Below are positions 25,108 through 35,154 of a stretch of DNA of 45,767 bases, piece after piece. Made by a program: the position numbers and the translations under genes. A model generated the notes under the pieces. That model saw nothing but the letters and a program-made list of their open reading frames with translations, was not told where the DNA came from and ran no database searches. The stretch's first letter is position 1. Every line of letters begins with the position of its first letter. This DNA is from Candidatus Tantalella remota. GTDB taxonomy: Bacteria > Omnitrophota > Gorgyraeia > Tantalellales > Tantalellaceae. Location: assembly GCA_030765685.1 (NCBI GenBank), contig JAVCCB010000008.1, positions 1 to 45,767 on the forward strand, in the 5' to 3' direction.

Positions 25108-26585
25108 TGTATTATCCAAGCAAAGAAGAATTCATAAAACTGTCTGAGAAGGGCAATGTCATCCCGGTGTACAGGGAACTGTTGACCGATTTTGACACGC
25201 CGCTGTCGGCTTTCCTTAAAATAGAAGAGGGAGATTTCGCATATCTTCTCGAATCTGTCGAGGGTGGAGAACATGTGGCGAGGTATTCGTTTTTGGGAAG
25301 CAATCCTTCGCTGGTCATAGAAAGCAAAGGCAACAACGTGACGTTCACCCGTGGGGATAATGTTGACTCTCGCGAGGCTGTCGGAGATCCCATCGAGGAG
25401 ATCCGGACTTTTATGAAGAAATTCAGTTTTGTCGATGTAAAAGGCCTTCCCAGGTTTTGTGGCGGGCTTGTGGGGTATATGGGGTATGACATGGTGAGGT
25501 TTATCGAGGATATCCCCGATAACAATGCTGCCGATATAGATATTCCCGATATGCAGTTTGTTCTGACCGATACTATTCTTATCTTCGACCATGTCGATCA
25601 CAAGCTTAAGGTGGTCTCGAATTCTCTCGTGGAGAAAGATGATCCGGCCAATGCCTATGACAAAGCATGCAAAAAGATCGACGGTATAGTGGAAAAGCTG
25701 AAGTCGGCGGAGACCGCGTCAGCGGGAGTCAAAACTGTCCATAAGCCCGCGGAGATAGAATCAAATTTTACAAAAAAGGATTTCTGCAAAATAGTGGAGG
25801 ATGCGAAAGAGTATATACGGGCGGGGGACATAATCCAGGTGGTGCTTTCACAGCGGCTTAAAAAGAAGACTCTGGCGGATTCTTTCACTATATACAGGGC
25901 GCTCAGGTCTATTAATCCGTCACCGTATATGTATTATCTGAAGTTTGGGAAACATCGCATAGTGGGGTCTTCTCCGGAGATACTTGTAAGATGCGAAGAT
26001 GATCTGGTCGAGGTGAGGCCTATTGCCGGCACCCGCAAACGCGGAGCGGATGAGGACGAGGATGTGCGGCTTGAAAAAGAACTGTTGGCCGACCCTAAAG
26101 AGAGAGCCGAGCACATAATGCTGGTTGATCTCGGACGTAACGATATCGGCAGAGTATGTGAGTATTCAAGCGTACAGGCGAAAGAAGTGATGCATATAGA
26201 GCGATATTCGCATGTGATGCACATAGTAAGCGACGTGACAGGCAGTCTTAAAAAGGACAAGGATGTTTTCGACTTGATACGCGCCACTTTTCCTGCCGGG
26301 ACGGTTTCCGGCGCGCCGAAGGTAAGGGCGATGGAGATAATCGACCAGATGGAGAACGTGCGCAGAGGGCCCTATGCCGGAAGCGTGGGGTACATAAGTT
26401 TTTCAGGGAATATAGATCTTTGTATAACTATTCGCACGATACTTATGGAAGAAGGCACGGCGTACATACAGGCCGGAGCGGGGATCGTCCTCGATTCCGA
26501 TCCTGAGAAAGAATATGAAGAGACTTTGAATAAGGCCATGGCGATGATGAAAGCTATAGCTTTCGCGGAAAAGGGGCTTGAATGA
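25107..26585 (+). CDS. trpE: Anthranilate synthase component I
   Basis: TrpE converts chorismate and ammonia to anthranilate, the first committed step of tryptophan synthesis. The chorismate-binding domain is complete: [42 protein letters not shown] and [20 protein letters not shown] set the start at ATG 25107, giving [12 protein letters not shown] and 492 residues, close to the usual length. An upstream in-frame ATG at 24954 would translate the hisI 3' end and the array, and was not used. No Shine-Dalgarno is visible because the array runs to the start. It overlaps trpG by four bases. Feedback-site residues were not examined. Confidence 0.96.
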   Translation: MYYPSKEEFIKLSEKGNVIPVYRELLTDFDTPLSAFLKIEEGDFAYLLESVEGGEHVARYSFLGSNPSLVIESKGNNVTFTRGDNVDSREAVGDPIEEIRTFMKKFSFVDVKGLPRFCGGLVGYMGYDMVRFIEDIPDNNAADIDIPDMQFVLTDTILIFDHVDHKLKVVSNSLVEKDDPANAYDKACKKIDGIVEKLKSAETASAGVKTVHKPAEIESNFTKKDFCKIVEDAKEYIRAGDIIQVVLSQRLKKKTLADSFTIYRALRSINPSPYMYYLKFGKHRIVGSSPEILVRCEDDLVEVRPIAGTRKRGADEDEDVRLEKELLADPKERAEHIMLVDLGRNDIGRVCEYSSVQAKEVMHIERYSHVMHIVSDVTGSLKKDKDVFDLIRATFPAGTVSGAPKVRAMEIIDQMENVRRGPYAGSVGYISFSGNIDLCITIRTILMEEGTAYIQAGAGIVLDSDPEKEYEETLNKAMAMMKAIAFAEKGLE

Positions 26586-27145
26586 TCTTTGTAGTGGATA
26601 ATTATGATTCTTTTACCTACAATCTCGTACAGTATCTGGGCGAGCTGGGAAAAGAAGTGGTGGTCTACCGGAACGACAAGATCACTATCGCGGAGATACA
26701 GAAGCTTGCTCCTGAGAAAATAGTTATTTCTCCCGGACCTGGCAGGCCAAGTGACGCGGGTGTCTCGAAAGAAGTGATCCGGTGTTTTGAGGGCAAGGTC
26801 CCTATACTCGGGGTATGTCTCGGGCATCAGTGCATAGCGGAGGTATACGGATCAGAAGTTGTCAGGGGAGACCGCATAATGCATGGCAAGGTAAGTCCTG
26901 TCTATCACAACAATATTGGGATCTTCAAGGGATTGCCTTCTCCGTTTGACGCCACACGGTACCATTCGCTTGTCGTGGAACCGTCGAGCCTTAAAGAACC
27001 ACTGGAACTTATAGCGTGGACGGAAGAGAAAGAGATAATGGCCGTACGCCACAAGGATAAGCCTGTATGGGGCGTGCAGTTCCATCCGGAGTCGATACTG
27101 ACTTTGGAAGGGATGAACCTTTTAAGGAATTTTGTTGAATTTTGA
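26582..27145 (+). CDS. trpG: Anthranilate synthase component II (glutamine amidotransferase)
   Basis: TrpG supplies ammonia from glutamine to TrpE. The 187 residues show the class I amidotransferase motifs [11 protein letters not shown] (50-60), the nucleophile Cys79 in GVCLGHQ and QFHPES near the C-terminus. Its ATG overlaps the trpE stop (ATGA), so the two subunits are made in coupled fashion. It may also serve as PabA in folate synthesis, as in many bacteria; the sequence does not decide this. No fusion to TrpD is present. Confidence 0.96.
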   Translation: MIFVVDNYDSFTYNLVQYLGELGKEVVVYRNDKITIAEIQKLAPEKIVISPGPGRPSDAGVSKEVIRCFEGKVPILGVCLGHQCIAEVYGSEVVRGDRIMHGKVSPVYHNNIGIFKGLPSPFDATRYHSLVVEPSSLKEPLELIAWTEEKEIMAVRHKDKPVWGVQFHPESILTLEGMNLLRNFVEF

Positions 27146-27163
27146 TAAAAAGGTAGGTGTGAT

Positions 27164-28183
27164 ATGAAAATTATAGAGGCTATAAAAAAAGTTACGGGAT
27201 ACGAAGATCTGTCAGAAAGCCAGACAAGGTCGGTTTTCGACGAGATAATGAGCGGCCAGGCGACGCCGGCGCAGATAAGCGCGTTCATAACGGGCCTTAG
27301 GATGAAGGGTGAGACCGTTGACGAGATCACGGGTGCCGTGAAAGTCATGCGCCAGAAAGCGAAGAAGATAAAGATAAAGGGCGGAGCGGGAGCAGTTCTG
27401 GATACCTGCGGTACGGGAGGGTCAGGGCCGAACATTTTTAACATCTCTACCACCGTTGCTTTTGTTCTTGCCGGTTGCGGCGTGAAAGTCGCTAAACATG
27501 GTAACCGTTCGGCATCGAGTCACTGCGGCAGCGCCGATGTCCTGGAGGAACTTGGTGTGAAGATAAGCGTATCCGCCAGGATGACCGAGAAATGTGTGAA
27601 TGAGATAAAAATAGGATTTCTTTTCGCTCCTTTGTTCCATGGCGCGATGAAATACGCGGTCACGCCGCGAAAAGAAATAGGGATCCGTACGATATTTAAT
27701 ATACTGGGGCCCTTGGCCAATCCCGCTGCGGCTGGATGTCAGCTGTTGGGAGTATACGACCCGGAGCTTACCGAGGTGATGGCAAGAGTCCTTAAGAAAC
27801 TCGGTTCCCGGCGCGTTTTTGTGGTACATGGTGATGGTCCGATAGCCGAGGTGTCGATTGCCGGGCGCACTAAGGTGAGCGAACTTAAAAACGGCAGGGT
27901 CAGGACTTATAATGTGACTCCTTCGAATTTTGGCGTAAAAAAAGCCACGATGAAGGATATAAAAGGCGGAACAGTCGTACAGAACGCCTGGATAATAAAG
28001 GATGTACTGAGCGGGAAAAGGGGCCCCGCGAGGGATGTAGTATTGATCAATTCCTCGATGGCGCTTGTCGCCGCGGGGAAAGTAAAAGATCTTAAAGAAG
28101 GTGTGTTGATGGCAGCTTTCAGTATAGATTCGGGTGAAGCTGCGGAAGCACTCGAGAAACTGATAGTAATGACGAATTTGTAA
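27164..28183 (+). CDS. trpD: Anthranilate phosphoribosyltransferase
   Basis: TrpD joins anthranilate to PRPP. The 339-residue length is standard. The helical N-terminal domain is followed by the PRPP loop CGTGGSGPNIFNIST (82-96). The loop position that is nearly always Asp in GTGGDG is Ser87 here. Further motifs are KHGNRSASSHCGSADVLEELG and FLFAPLFHGAMKYA. It sits 18 bases after trpG with an AAAAAGGTAGG site, and 18 bases before trpC. It belongs to the trpEGDC unit. Confidence 0.96.
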   Translation: MKIIEAIKKVTGYEDLSESQTRSVFDEIMSGQATPAQISAFITGLRMKGETVDEITGAVKVMRQKAKKIKIKGGAGAVLDTCGTGGSGPNIFNISTTVAFVLAGCGVKVAKHGNRSASSHCGSADVLEELGVKISVSARMTEKCVNEIKIGFLFAPLFHGAMKYAVTPRKEIGIRTIFNILGPLANPAAAGCQLLGVYDPELTEVMARVLKKLGSRRVFVVHGDGPIAEVSIAGRTKVSELKNGRVRTYNVTPSNFGVKKATMKDIKGGTVVQNAWIIKDVLSGKRGPARDVVLINSSMALVAAGKVKDLKEGVLMAAFSIDSGEAAEALEKLIVMTNL

Positions 28184-28201
28184 TTTCGGGAAGACGAAAC
28201 G

Positions 28202-28978
28202 ATGATATTATCAAGGATAATAGAGAAAAAAAGGCGGGAAGTCGATCTTGCTCAGAAAGAGGTATCTCTGAACGAGATGAAGGAAATGGCGGAGTCCGGT
28301 TACATAAAGAGTATGTTCAAGAAAAGCATCTCCAGAAAAGGGCATATAAACCTTATCGCGGAGGTGAAAAAAAGTTCTCCGTCACAGGGAATAATCCGGG
28401 CTGATTTTGACCCACTGAAGATAGCCTTTACATACCACGCCACGGGAGCTTCGGCTATAAGCGTTCTTACCGACGAACGGTTCTTTGAGGGGAAACTGGA
28501 GTATCTTAAGATGATAAAGGAGAGGGTTTCGCTGCCTATCCTGAGAAAAGATTTTATAATCGACGAATATCAGGTATACGAATCCGCCGTAAGCGGGGCG
28601 GACGCAATACTTCTCATAGCGCATATACTTACGCAGGAGGAACTTAACAGGTATCATTCTCTGGCCAAAGATCTAGGTATGGATGTTCTGGTCGAGGTCC
28701 ATAATGAGGAAGAGGTCGAGAAAGCGTTGAAGAGCCCCGCGTCCATAATAGGTATCAACAACAGGGATCTTAACGATTTTAACGTGGATGTATCTGTGAC
28801 GCAGAGACTTATAAGGATGATACCCGAAAACAAAGTAATAGTATCCGAAAGCGGTATTAAAAGTTATGAGGACATCATGTTCCTCAAGAGTATGGGGGTC
28901 AATGCCGTACTCATAGGGGAGACGTTCATGCGTGCGGAGAATATCGGTGAAAAAGTAAGAGAGTTGATGCGAGAATAG
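28202..28978 (+). CDS. trpC: Indole-3-glycerol phosphate synthase
   Basis: TrpC closes the indole ring from carboxyphenylamino-deoxyribulose phosphate. The 258-residue barrel carries the catalytic Glu54 and Lys56 in IAEVKKSSPSQG. It also has LRKDFIIDEYQVYES with the second catalytic Lys, GINNRDL, and VSESGIKSYED. It is monofunctional, without a TrpF half. It ends the trpEGDC block. A gap of 313 bases made largely of tandem arrays separates it from trpB2. Confidence 0.96.
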   Translation: MILSRIIEKKRREVDLAQKEVSLNEMKEMAESGYIKSMFKKSISRKGHINLIAEVKKSSPSQGIIRADFDPLKIAFTYHATGASAISVLTDERFFEGKLEYLKMIKERVSLPILRKDFIIDEYQVYESAVSGADAILLIAHILTQEELNRYHSLAKDLGMDVLVEVHNEEEVEKALKSPASIIGINNRDLNDFNVDVSVTQRLIRMIPENKVIVSESGIKSYEDIMFLKSMGVNAVLIGETFMRAENIGEKVRELMRE

Positions 28979-28986
28979 GGGCGAGG

Positions 28987-29260
28987 GTAAACTGTAAACG
29001 GTGAACTGTTAACTGTGAACAGATTCAGGACATCGGGGGATCAGGAGATCAGGGACTAGGGTATTAGGAAATCAGGGAATCGGAAAAAGGTTCTGTCCCT
29101 GATATCCCAATAACCCGATAGCCCAGTCCCCGATAACCTGTGTTTGCGTAACCGATCAACGATGGAAGTGATCAGGGTAATTTGGTTCTGGGTCTTGGGG
29201 CAGAACCAGGACAGTATTGAGTGCCGACCTCAACCTAAACCTTAATCTTAGTAAGTTTGC
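28987..29260. repeat. Compound array region filling the trpC-trpB2 gap (periods 7, 8 and 6)
   Basis: 28987-29021: five GTAAACN heptamers. 29036-29082: a period-8 arm (GGGGATCA, GGAGATCA, one seven-base unit, GGGTATTA, GGAAATCA, GGGAATCG). 29097-29135: the complementary period-8 arm (CCCTGATA, TCCCAATA, ACCCGATA, one seven-base unit, CCCCGATA). At about 29183 GGTTCTG pairs with CAGAACC. 29230-29252: hexamer-like CTCAAC, CTAAAC, CTTAAT. The remaining 30 bases to trpB2 hold only its AAGGAGG site. Confidence 0.8.
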
Positions 29261-29291
29261 TCTGAGACCCTAATGTACAAAAGGAGGGAAA

Positions 29292-30647
29292 ATGGATGAC
29301 TATAAAATTCTGCTAGGCGAGAAAGATATTCCTAAGAGATGGTATAACATACAGCCAGATCTGCCGGCACCGCTTAAGCCACCGGTGAACCCGGGAACGG
29401 GCCAGCCTATAGGTCCAGAGGAGCTTGCTCCTATCTTTCCGATGAGCCTTATAGAGCAGGAAGTCTCCATGGAGAAATATATCGACATACCTGATGAACT
29501 TATGGATGTGTACAGGTTGTGGAGGCCTACTCCTCTCAGACGCGCGAGAAATCTTGAGAAAGCGCTGGGTACGAAGGCAAGGATATATTACAAGGACGAA
29601 AGTGTTTCCCCTCCGGGAAGCCACAAAACGAATACGGCTGTCGCGCAGGCGTATTACAACAAAAAAGAAGGCGTAAAAAAGATCACTACGGAGACGGGAG
29701 CTGGACAGTGGGGCAGCGCTCTTTCTTTCGCGTGTAATATCTTTGACCTTGAGTGTGAAGTCTATATGGTAAGGGTAAGTTACGAGCAGAAACCTTACAG
29801 AAAGTACCTCATGCACTTGTGGAACGGGAACGTTTATCCCTCGCCGAGCGACCGTACCGAATCGGGCAAAGCGATGTTGGAAAAGGATCCCGAGACTACC
29901 GGAAGTCTGGGAATGGCCATATCCGAAGCCGTTGAAATAGCGGCTAAGAACGACGATACAAAATATTCCCTCGGCAGCGTGCTCAATCACGTGCTCCTGC
30001 ACCAGACCATTGTCGGCCAGGAAGTCAGGGAGCAGTTGAAAATAGCGGGAGAAGATCCGGATGTGCTCATCGGCTGTTGCGGTGGGGGCAGCAATTTCGC
30101 GGGATTCGCGTTTCCGTTCGTAAAAGACAAGCTCGACGGCAAAGACATAGATCTCATAGCTACCGAGCCGACGGCTTGTCCGACCCTGACAAGAGGGCCG
30201 TACAGGTATGATTTCGGTGACACGGCGCATATGACGCCTCTACTTATGATGCATACGCTGGGCCACAATTTTGTACCGCCGGGGATACACGCGGGAGGGT
30301 TAAGGTACCACGGGATGGCTCCCTTAGTGAGTCTCTTGGTAGATCAGAAGGTAATGGAGCCGAGAGCGTATCACCAGAACAGTGTTTTTGAGGCAGCGAC
30401 ACTTTTTGCCAGGACAGAAGGAATAGTCCCGGCGCCGGAGACAGCGCATGCCATAAAGGCGACCATAGACGAGGCACTGAAGTGCAAAGAAGAAGGTTCT
30501 GAAAAGTGTATAGTTATGATGTTCAGCGGACATGGTCACTTTGATCTTAGCTCGTACAACGCCTATTATTCGGGTGAGCTTCAAGATTTCGAACTGCCGC
30601 AGGAACTGATAGACGCGGCGCAGAAAGACATCCCTGTTGTAGGATAA
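29292..30647 (+). CDS. trpB2: Tryptophan synthase beta chain, TrpB2 type
   Basis: A PLP enzyme condensing indole with serine, of the divergent TrpB2 class that is longer than TrpB1 and typically does not depend on TrpA. The 451 residues show the TrpB2-specific N-terminus with [22 protein letters not shown]. The PLP lysine is Lys112 in [10 protein letters not shown], the loop is [12 protein letters not shown], and the phosphate loop is [10 protein letters not shown]. It lies between trpC and trpF, with a separate standard trpB at 31426, so the organism carries both types. The start has AAAGGAGGG upstream. Possible roles are salvage of free indole or operation as a serine deaminase; this is not decidable here. 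Confidence 0.95.
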   Translation: MDDYKILLGEKDIPKRWYNIQPDLPAPLKPPVNPGTGQPIGPEELAPIFPMSLIEQEVSMEKYIDIPDELMDVYRLWRPTPLRRARNLEKALGTKARIYYKDESVSPPGSHKTNTAVAQAYYNKKEGVKKITTETGAGQWGSALSFACNIFDLECEVYMVRVSYEQKPYRKYLMHLWNGNVYPSPSDRTESGKAMLEKDPETTGSLGMAISEAVEIAAKNDDTKYSLGSVLNHVLLHQTIVGQEVREQLKIAGEDPDVLIGCCGGGSNFAGFAFPFVKDKLDGKDIDLIATEPTACPTLTRGPYRYDFGDTAHMTPLLMMHTLGHNFVPPGIHAGGLRYHGMAPLVSLLVDQKVMEPRAYHQNSVFEAATLFARTEGIVPAPETAHAIKATIDEALKCKEEGSEKCIVMMFSGHGHFDLSSYNAYYSGELQDFELPQELIDAAQKDIPVVG

Positions 30648-30667
30648 AAAATTGGGATTTCAGTGGA

Positions 30668-30770
30668 TTAACCTGGCAGAAACTAACCAGGTTAAACTTG
30701 TGGATAACTTTTTGCAGCTTTTTGAGTTCCTGCCATAAAAGATTTAATCTGGCAGAAACTAACCAGGTTA
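30668..30770. repeat. Two copies of a hairpin with TAACCAGGTTA, trpB2-trpF gap
   Basis: TTAACCTGG (30668-30676) pairs perfectly with CCAGGTTAA (30687-30695). A second copy has TTAATCTGG (30744-30752) with the TAACCAGGTTA at 30760-30770. The shared inner sequence is CAGAAACTA. The second copy ends just ahead of the trpF start. Two single TAACCAGGTTA sites lie at 15941 and 15996. Confidence 0.8.
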
Positions 30771-30788
30771 TAAATGGGGGGGGGTAGT

Positions 30789-31442
30789 TTGGTAAAGGTA
30801 AAGATATGCGGGTTGAAAAGCGTTGAGGATGCCGTGCTGGCTTGCGAGTCGGGCGCGGATCTTCTCGGGTTCATCTTTATCGAGGGAACTCCCCGAGTAC
30901 TCAGCGTCGATGAGGCCCGGGATATCATTGAAGGCATACCGTCGGATATTGCCGGAGGAGCGGGTAAAGTAGGCCTCTTCAAGGATATGGCTGCGCAGGA
31001 GGTTTTCCGGACGGTCAAATCTTGCGGACTGGATCATGTTCAGCTGCAGGGGGACGAAAGCCCGGAATACTGCCTTGAGATAAAGAATAAAGCCGATGTG
31101 AAGATCATAAAGGCTTTTAAAGTGAGGGAGAACATACTTCCGGTAGGAGGGATCTCACCCGTAGGCTACGAAGCCGCGGATATGTTCGTTTTTGATACTT
31201 TTCATCCCGACATGGATGGCGGTACAGGAGAGAAGTTTGACTGGGAAGTCCTGGAGGCCGCGAAAGGCGGTATAGAAAAACCTTTTTTTGTGGCGGGAGG
31301 GCTTTCTCCCGATAATGTGGCGGATGCCGTGAGGACAGTGAGGCCCTACGGAGTGGATGTATCAAGTGGGATAGAGATCGAGACAGGAAAAAAAGACGAA
31401 GACCTTTTAAAGGAGTTTATAAAAAATGCGAAAGAAGCCTAA
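30789..31442 (+). CDS. trpF: Phosphoribosylanthranilate isomerase
   Basis: TrpF converts phosphoribosylanthranilate to its ribulose form. The barrel shows [11 protein letters not shown] with catalytic Cys7, the VQLQGDES strand, FDTFHPD with the catalytic Asp, and the C-terminal VAGGLSPDN and GVDVSSGIE phosphate loops. I prefer the TTG at 30789, which yields the family-typical MVKVKICGL and has a run of G at 30776-30783 as ribosome-binding site. ATG 30774 would add five residues encoded by the G run and has no site upstream. It overlaps trpB by 17 bases. Confidence 0.95.
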   Translation: MVKVKICGLKSVEDAVLACESGADLLGFIFIEGTPRVLSVDEARDIIEGIPSDIAGGAGKVGLFKDMAAQEVFRTVKSCGLDHVQLQGDESPEYCLEIKNKADVKIIKAFKVRENILPVGGISPVGYEAADMFVFDTFHPDMDGGTGEKFDWEVLEAAKGGIEKPFFVAGGLSPDNVADAVRTVRPYGVDVSSGIEIETGKKDEDLLKEFIKNAKEA

Positions 31443-32616
31443 CGTTCCAGATAAAAAAGGATATTTCGGTGAGTTCGGAGGGGAATATGTTCCTGAGACG
31501 TTGATGCCTTCTCTCAGGGAGCTTGATAAAGCTTACAGGAAGACGGCCCGGACGAAAGATTTCCGAAAAAAGCTTGAGTACTATCTGTCAGAGTATGCCG
31601 GAAGGGCTACGCCTTTGTACTTTGCTGAAGCACTTACTAAAAAGCTCGGCGGAGGAAAGATATATCTAAAAAGGGAAGACCTTCTTCATACGGGTGCGCA
31701 TAAGATAAACAATACTATCGGGCAGGCTCTTCTCGCGCTTGAGATGGGCAAGAAGCGTCTCATAGCCGAGACCGGCGCGGGGCAGCACGGTGTGGCTACG
31801 GCTACAGTGGCGGCTCTTTTCGGATTCGAATGCGATGTTTATATGGGTACCGAAGACATCGAAAGGCAGAACCTCAATGTGTTCCGGATGAAACTTCTGG
31901 GAGCGAGAGTGATCCCGGTAGAGAGCGGATCGTGCACGCTCAAGGACGCTATGAACGAGGCCATAAGAGACTGGGTAACCAATGTACGTAATACGTTCTA
32001 TGTTATCGGGTCTGTGGCCGGCCCTCATCCGTATCCCATGATGGTAAGGGATTTTCAGACGGTGATAGGCATAGAGGCTCGAAGACAGGTGTTGAAGAAG
32101 GAGGGGCGGTTGCCTTCGCATCTTGTTGCCTGTGTCGGAGGCGGCAGCAATTCTATGGGACTTTTTTATCCATTCCGAAATGACAGTAAAGTGGAGATGA
32201 TAGGCGTTGAAGCCGCCGGCTTCGGAATGGGGACTGGCCGGCACGCGGCGGCGCTTATGAAAGGGAGGGTGGGTATATTGCACGGCAGTAAAAGCTATCT
32301 TCTTGAAGATGATGACGGCCAAATAAAGCTGGCGCACTCGGTATCAGCGGGGCTGGATTATCCCGGAGTAGGCCCGGAACATTCTTATTACATGGACGAG
32401 GGCCGCGCGAAATATGTGTCGATCACAGACAAAGAAGCTCTTGAAGGGGTGAAACTTCTTTCGGAGACCGAAGGGATAATTCCCGCGCTTGAATCTGCTC
32501 ACGCTATAGCGTATCTTCCCAAACTGGCCCGGAAGACGAAGAAAAAAGATATTATCATACTTTGTCTTTCAGGCAGAGGTGACAAGGATATTGATATAAT
32601 GAAAAAACACATGTGA
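31426..32616 (+). CDS. trpB: Tryptophan synthase beta chain (TrpB1 type)
   Basis: The standard beta subunit, which works with TrpA. The 396 residues include [17 protein letters not shown], the PLP lysine Lys93 in [24 protein letters not shown], the phosphate loop [10 protein letters not shown], and LSGRGDKD at the end. It lies between trpF and trpA and overlaps trpF by 17 bases, so it is translated from the trpFBA transcript. The second beta enzyme at 29292 is only about 30% alike by eye, so this is not a recent duplication. Confidence 0.97.
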   Translation: MRKKPNVPDKKGYFGEFGGEYVPETLMPSLRELDKAYRKTARTKDFRKKLEYYLSEYAGRATPLYFAEALTKKLGGGKIYLKREDLLHTGAHKINNTIGQALLALEMGKKRLIAETGAGQHGVATATVAALFGFECDVYMGTEDIERQNLNVFRMKLLGARVIPVESGSCTLKDAMNEAIRDWVTNVRNTFYVIGSVAGPHPYPMMVRDFQTVIGIEARRQVLKKEGRLPSHLVACVGGGSNSMGLFYPFRNDSKVEMIGVEAAGFGMGTGRHAAALMKGRVGILHGSKSYLLEDDDGQIKLAHSVSAGLDYPGVGPEHSYYMDEGRAKYVSITDKEALEGVKLLSETEGIIPALESAHAIAYLPKLARKTKKKDIIILCLSGRGDKDIDIMKKHM

Positions 32617-32649
32617 CCCCTAGCCTCAGGGAGCATGGAACGGAGTAAG

Positions 32650-33459
32650 ATGAACAGGATCAACGAGACATTCAAAAGGTTGAAGGCCCAGAAGAAGAAA
32701 GCTTTTATCGTTTATGTGACAGCGGGCGACCCGGACATAAATGCCACAAAAAAAATTGTTAGATCTCTCGAACACGCCGGCGTGGACATCGTGGAGCTGG
32801 GAATACCGTTCTCGGATCCGCTGGCTGATGGGCCTACGATACAAAGGGCGATCTATCGTTCGCTGAAAGCGGGCTGTTCGGCAAAGAAAGTCCTGAAGAT
32901 GGTAAAAGAGATCCGCAAAGAGGTGACTATACCGCTGGTCTTTATGACGTATTACAACATCGTTTTCAATTACGGAGTGGAAAAGTTCATCGCCGATTCT
33001 AAAAGGGCGGGAGCGGATGGCATTATCGTTCCCGACCTGCCGCTAGAGGAGTCAAAAGAGATGACTCAAGCGGCCGACAAACAGGATTTCTGTGTTATAC
33101 AGCTTACGGCGCCTACTACTCCGCCGGAGAGGTTCAGAAAAATAGCCGCCGCTTCGAGAGGGTTTCTTTATCATGTCTCACTTACAGGAGTGACTGGCGC
33201 GCGCAAAGATCTGTCAAAGAAACTGGGCAGTGACGTAAAAAAATTAAAAAAACTTACGAAGAAACCTCTTTGCGTGGGATTCGGGATATCGACTCCCCAG
33301 CAGGCGCGCGATGTTGCCGGTGCGGCAGACGGTGTGATAGTTGGCAGCGCGGTGATAAAGGTCATAGAGAAAAATCTTAAGAACAGGAAAGTCCTCGCGG
33401 ACAGGGTAGGCGCGTTTGCCCGGTCGATAGCCAGGGCAGTTCATGGAGACCGCTCATAA
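32650..33459 (+). CDS. trpA: Tryptophan synthase alpha chain
   Basis: TrpA cleaves indole-3-glycerol phosphate and channels indole to TrpB. The 269-residue barrel has catalytic Glu49 (IVELGIPFSDPLADGP) and Asp60, plus VPDLPLEES and VGFGISTPQQA. I use ATG 32650, giving the typical MNRINETFKRL, with ACGGAG upstream. ATG 32635 would add five residues and has a weaker context. The stop TAA shares its last base with the ruvX start, so the trp block is coupled to ruvX and the peptidase genes. Confidence 0.96.
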   Translation: MNRINETFKRLKAQKKKAFIVYVTAGDPDINATKKIVRSLEHAGVDIVELGIPFSDPLADGPTIQRAIYRSLKAGCSAKKVLKMVKEIRKEVTIPLVFMTYYNIVFNYGVEKFIADSKRAGADGIIVPDLPLEESKEMTQAADKQDFCVIQLTAPTTPPERFRKIAAASRGFLYHVSLTGVTGARKDLSKKLGSDVKKLKKLTKKPLCVGFGISTPQQARDVAGAADGVIVGSAVIKVIEKNLKNRKVLADRVGAFARSIARAVHGDRS

Positions 33460-33890
33460 TGCGCGTGATGGGGTTGGATATAGGTACGAAGCGAATAGGA
33501 GTTGCCGTCAGCGATGAGACGGGTACTATCGCGACGGGAAGGGAAGTAGTGCAGCGAAAAAGTACTGAGTTTGCCGTAGGCAGGATAAGGGAGATAGTAG
33601 AGGAATATAACGTGCAGAAGATAGTGGTGGGGTTGCCGGTCAATATGGATGGCACCGAAGGGGAACGCGCGGACGACTCGAGGAGATTCGCCGGGCGGTT
33701 GGAAGAGGAAACGGATCTTGCCGTCGAGCTCTGGGACGAACGCCTGAGCACTAAGGAGGCGGAAGATATAATGATAAAAGCGGACACATCTCGCGCGAAA
33801 AGGAAAATGGTCATAGATAAAATAGCCGCGCAGATAATACTCCAGGGATACCTTGACAGTTCCCCTGGAAGAGAGGGGGAGGATGTATAA
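33459..33890 (+). CDS. ruvX: Putative pre-16S rRNA nuclease, RuvX/YqgF family
   Basis: This RNase H-fold protein of 143 residues processes the 5' end of 16S rRNA precursor in Escherichia coli. Acidic active-site residues are in GLDIGTKRIGVAVSD (Asp6), with VGLPVNMDGTEG and WDERLSTKEAE further on. It overlaps trpA by one base and the M16 gene by eight. Its place behind trpA looks like read-through coupling rather than a metabolic link. Confidence 0.94.
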   Translation: MRVMGLDIGTKRIGVAVSDETGTIATGREVVQRKSTEFAVGRIREIVEEYNVQKIVVGLPVNMDGTEGERADDSRRFAGRLEEETDLAVELWDERLSTKEAEDIMIKADTSRAKRKMVIDKIAAQIILQGYLDSSPGREGEDV

Positions 33891-35154
33891 AAAATTTCAA
33901 AGTTCTAACGGATTAAAAGTAATAGTATCGCCGATGAAACAGATGTCTTCGGTATCTCTGGGGATATGGATAGGCGTAGGAGGGCGTTATGAGTCCGAAA
34001 AACAGAGCGGGATAAGCCATTTTGTCGAACACATGCTGTTCAAGGGTACACACACTCGCACGACGAAAGATCTTAAGGAAGCCATCGAGGGAGTGGGAGG
34101 AGCTTTTAACGGGTTTACGTCCGATGAGGTCACTTGTTATATGGTAAAAGTCCCGTCTAAGTACATGAAACTCGGCGTGGACATATTATCGGATATGGTG
34201 CTGGATCCCCGATTTGACGCTGTGGAGCTAGCGCGTGAAAAGTTCGTGATATGCGAAGAGATAAAGATGTACCGCGATCAGCCTTCAGATCACGTCCTAG
34301 ATATGCTGGGAGAACTTATGTGGCCGGGGAATTCCCTGGGACGGCCTCTTACCGGGACTATCCAGACGGTAAGGAGCTTTAAGGGGGAAGAGCTCAAGAA
34401 GTATAAAAAGGACCACTATTACCCTGGGAATATAGGGGTTATAGCTGCGGGCAACGTGGATCCGGCGGCTATTTTTAGTTATGCTAAAAATAAATTTAGG
34501 GGCCTGAAAAAGCAAAAAACGCACACTTTTCGTCCCCCGAGGGTGAAGCAAACGGCCGCGCAGATAAGTGTACTGCGGCGTGACATAACCCAGTCGCATG
34601 TCGCTATGGGGTTCCGGACCATGACAGAGGACATCAGAGAGAGATTCGCGTTGAAACTGATGAACGTTATATTCGGCGGTAATATGTCATCACGTCTTTT
34701 TGAGGAATTGCGGGAGAAGTATGGACTTTGCTACGATATCGCGTCGTCCTATAAAAGGCACAGTGACGCGGGTGAGATACAGATACACGCGGGTGTTGAT
34801 AATCGCAAGACCCTGAAGTCGGTCATCGCGATACTGGATGAGATAAAGAAGCTCAGGGACATAGGGGTCACCGAAGACGAGCTTGAACGCGCGAAGAGAT
34901 ATACAAAAGGACAGTTTGTTCTCGCGATGGAAGGCACGTCGACGAGGATGCTCTGGCTCGGGGACCGCCTAATGGTCCATCACGACATCCCTGAAGTGAA
35001 AAACGTCCTTGAGAAGATCGATGCCGTGACGATCGATGAAGTGCAGAAGGTCTGCTCCAAAGTGTTCACATCCTCAGCCGTGAACCTGGCGCTGGTGGGT
35101 AACCTTGGGACGAAAGACAAGAACAGGATAAGAAAAGAGTTGGAAAAATTATGA
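33883..35154 (+). CDS. M16 family zinc metallopeptidase (processing-peptidase type)
   Basis: A 423-residue pitrilysin-family peptidase, similar to mitochondrial-processing-peptidase beta and to bacterial PqqL/YmxG-like proteins. The inverted zinc motif HFVEH is at 46-50. The distal zinc Glu lies in CEEIKMYRDQP (Glu125 or 126), the expected distance away. The C-terminal half with FGGNMSSRLFEELREKYGLCYDI is also standard. I use ATG 33883, preceded by GAGGGGGAGG, rather than the upstream ATG 33853, which lies well inside ruvX. No signal peptide is visible. It overlaps the next gene, an intramembrane peptidase, by four bases. Confidence 0.94.
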   Translation: MYKKFQSSNGLKVIVSPMKQMSSVSLGIWIGVGGRYESEKQSGISHFVEHMLFKGTHTRTTKDLKEAIEGVGGAFNGFTSDEVTCYMVKVPSKYMKLGVDILSDMVLDPRFDAVELAREKFVICEEIKMYRDQPSDHVLDMLGELMWPGNSLGRPLTGTIQTVRSFKGEELKKYKKDHYYPGNIGVIAAGNVDPAAIFSYAKNKFRGLKKQKTHTFRPPRVKQTAAQISVLRRDITQSHVAMGFRTMTEDIRERFALKLMNVIFGGNMSSRLFEELREKYGLCYDIASSYKRHSDAGEIQIHAGVDNRKTLKSVIAILDEIKKLRDIGVTEDELERAKRYTKGQFVLAMEGTSTRMLWLGDRLMVHHDIPEVKNVLEKIDAVTIDEVQKVCSKVFTSSAVNLALVGNLGTKDKNRIRKELEKL

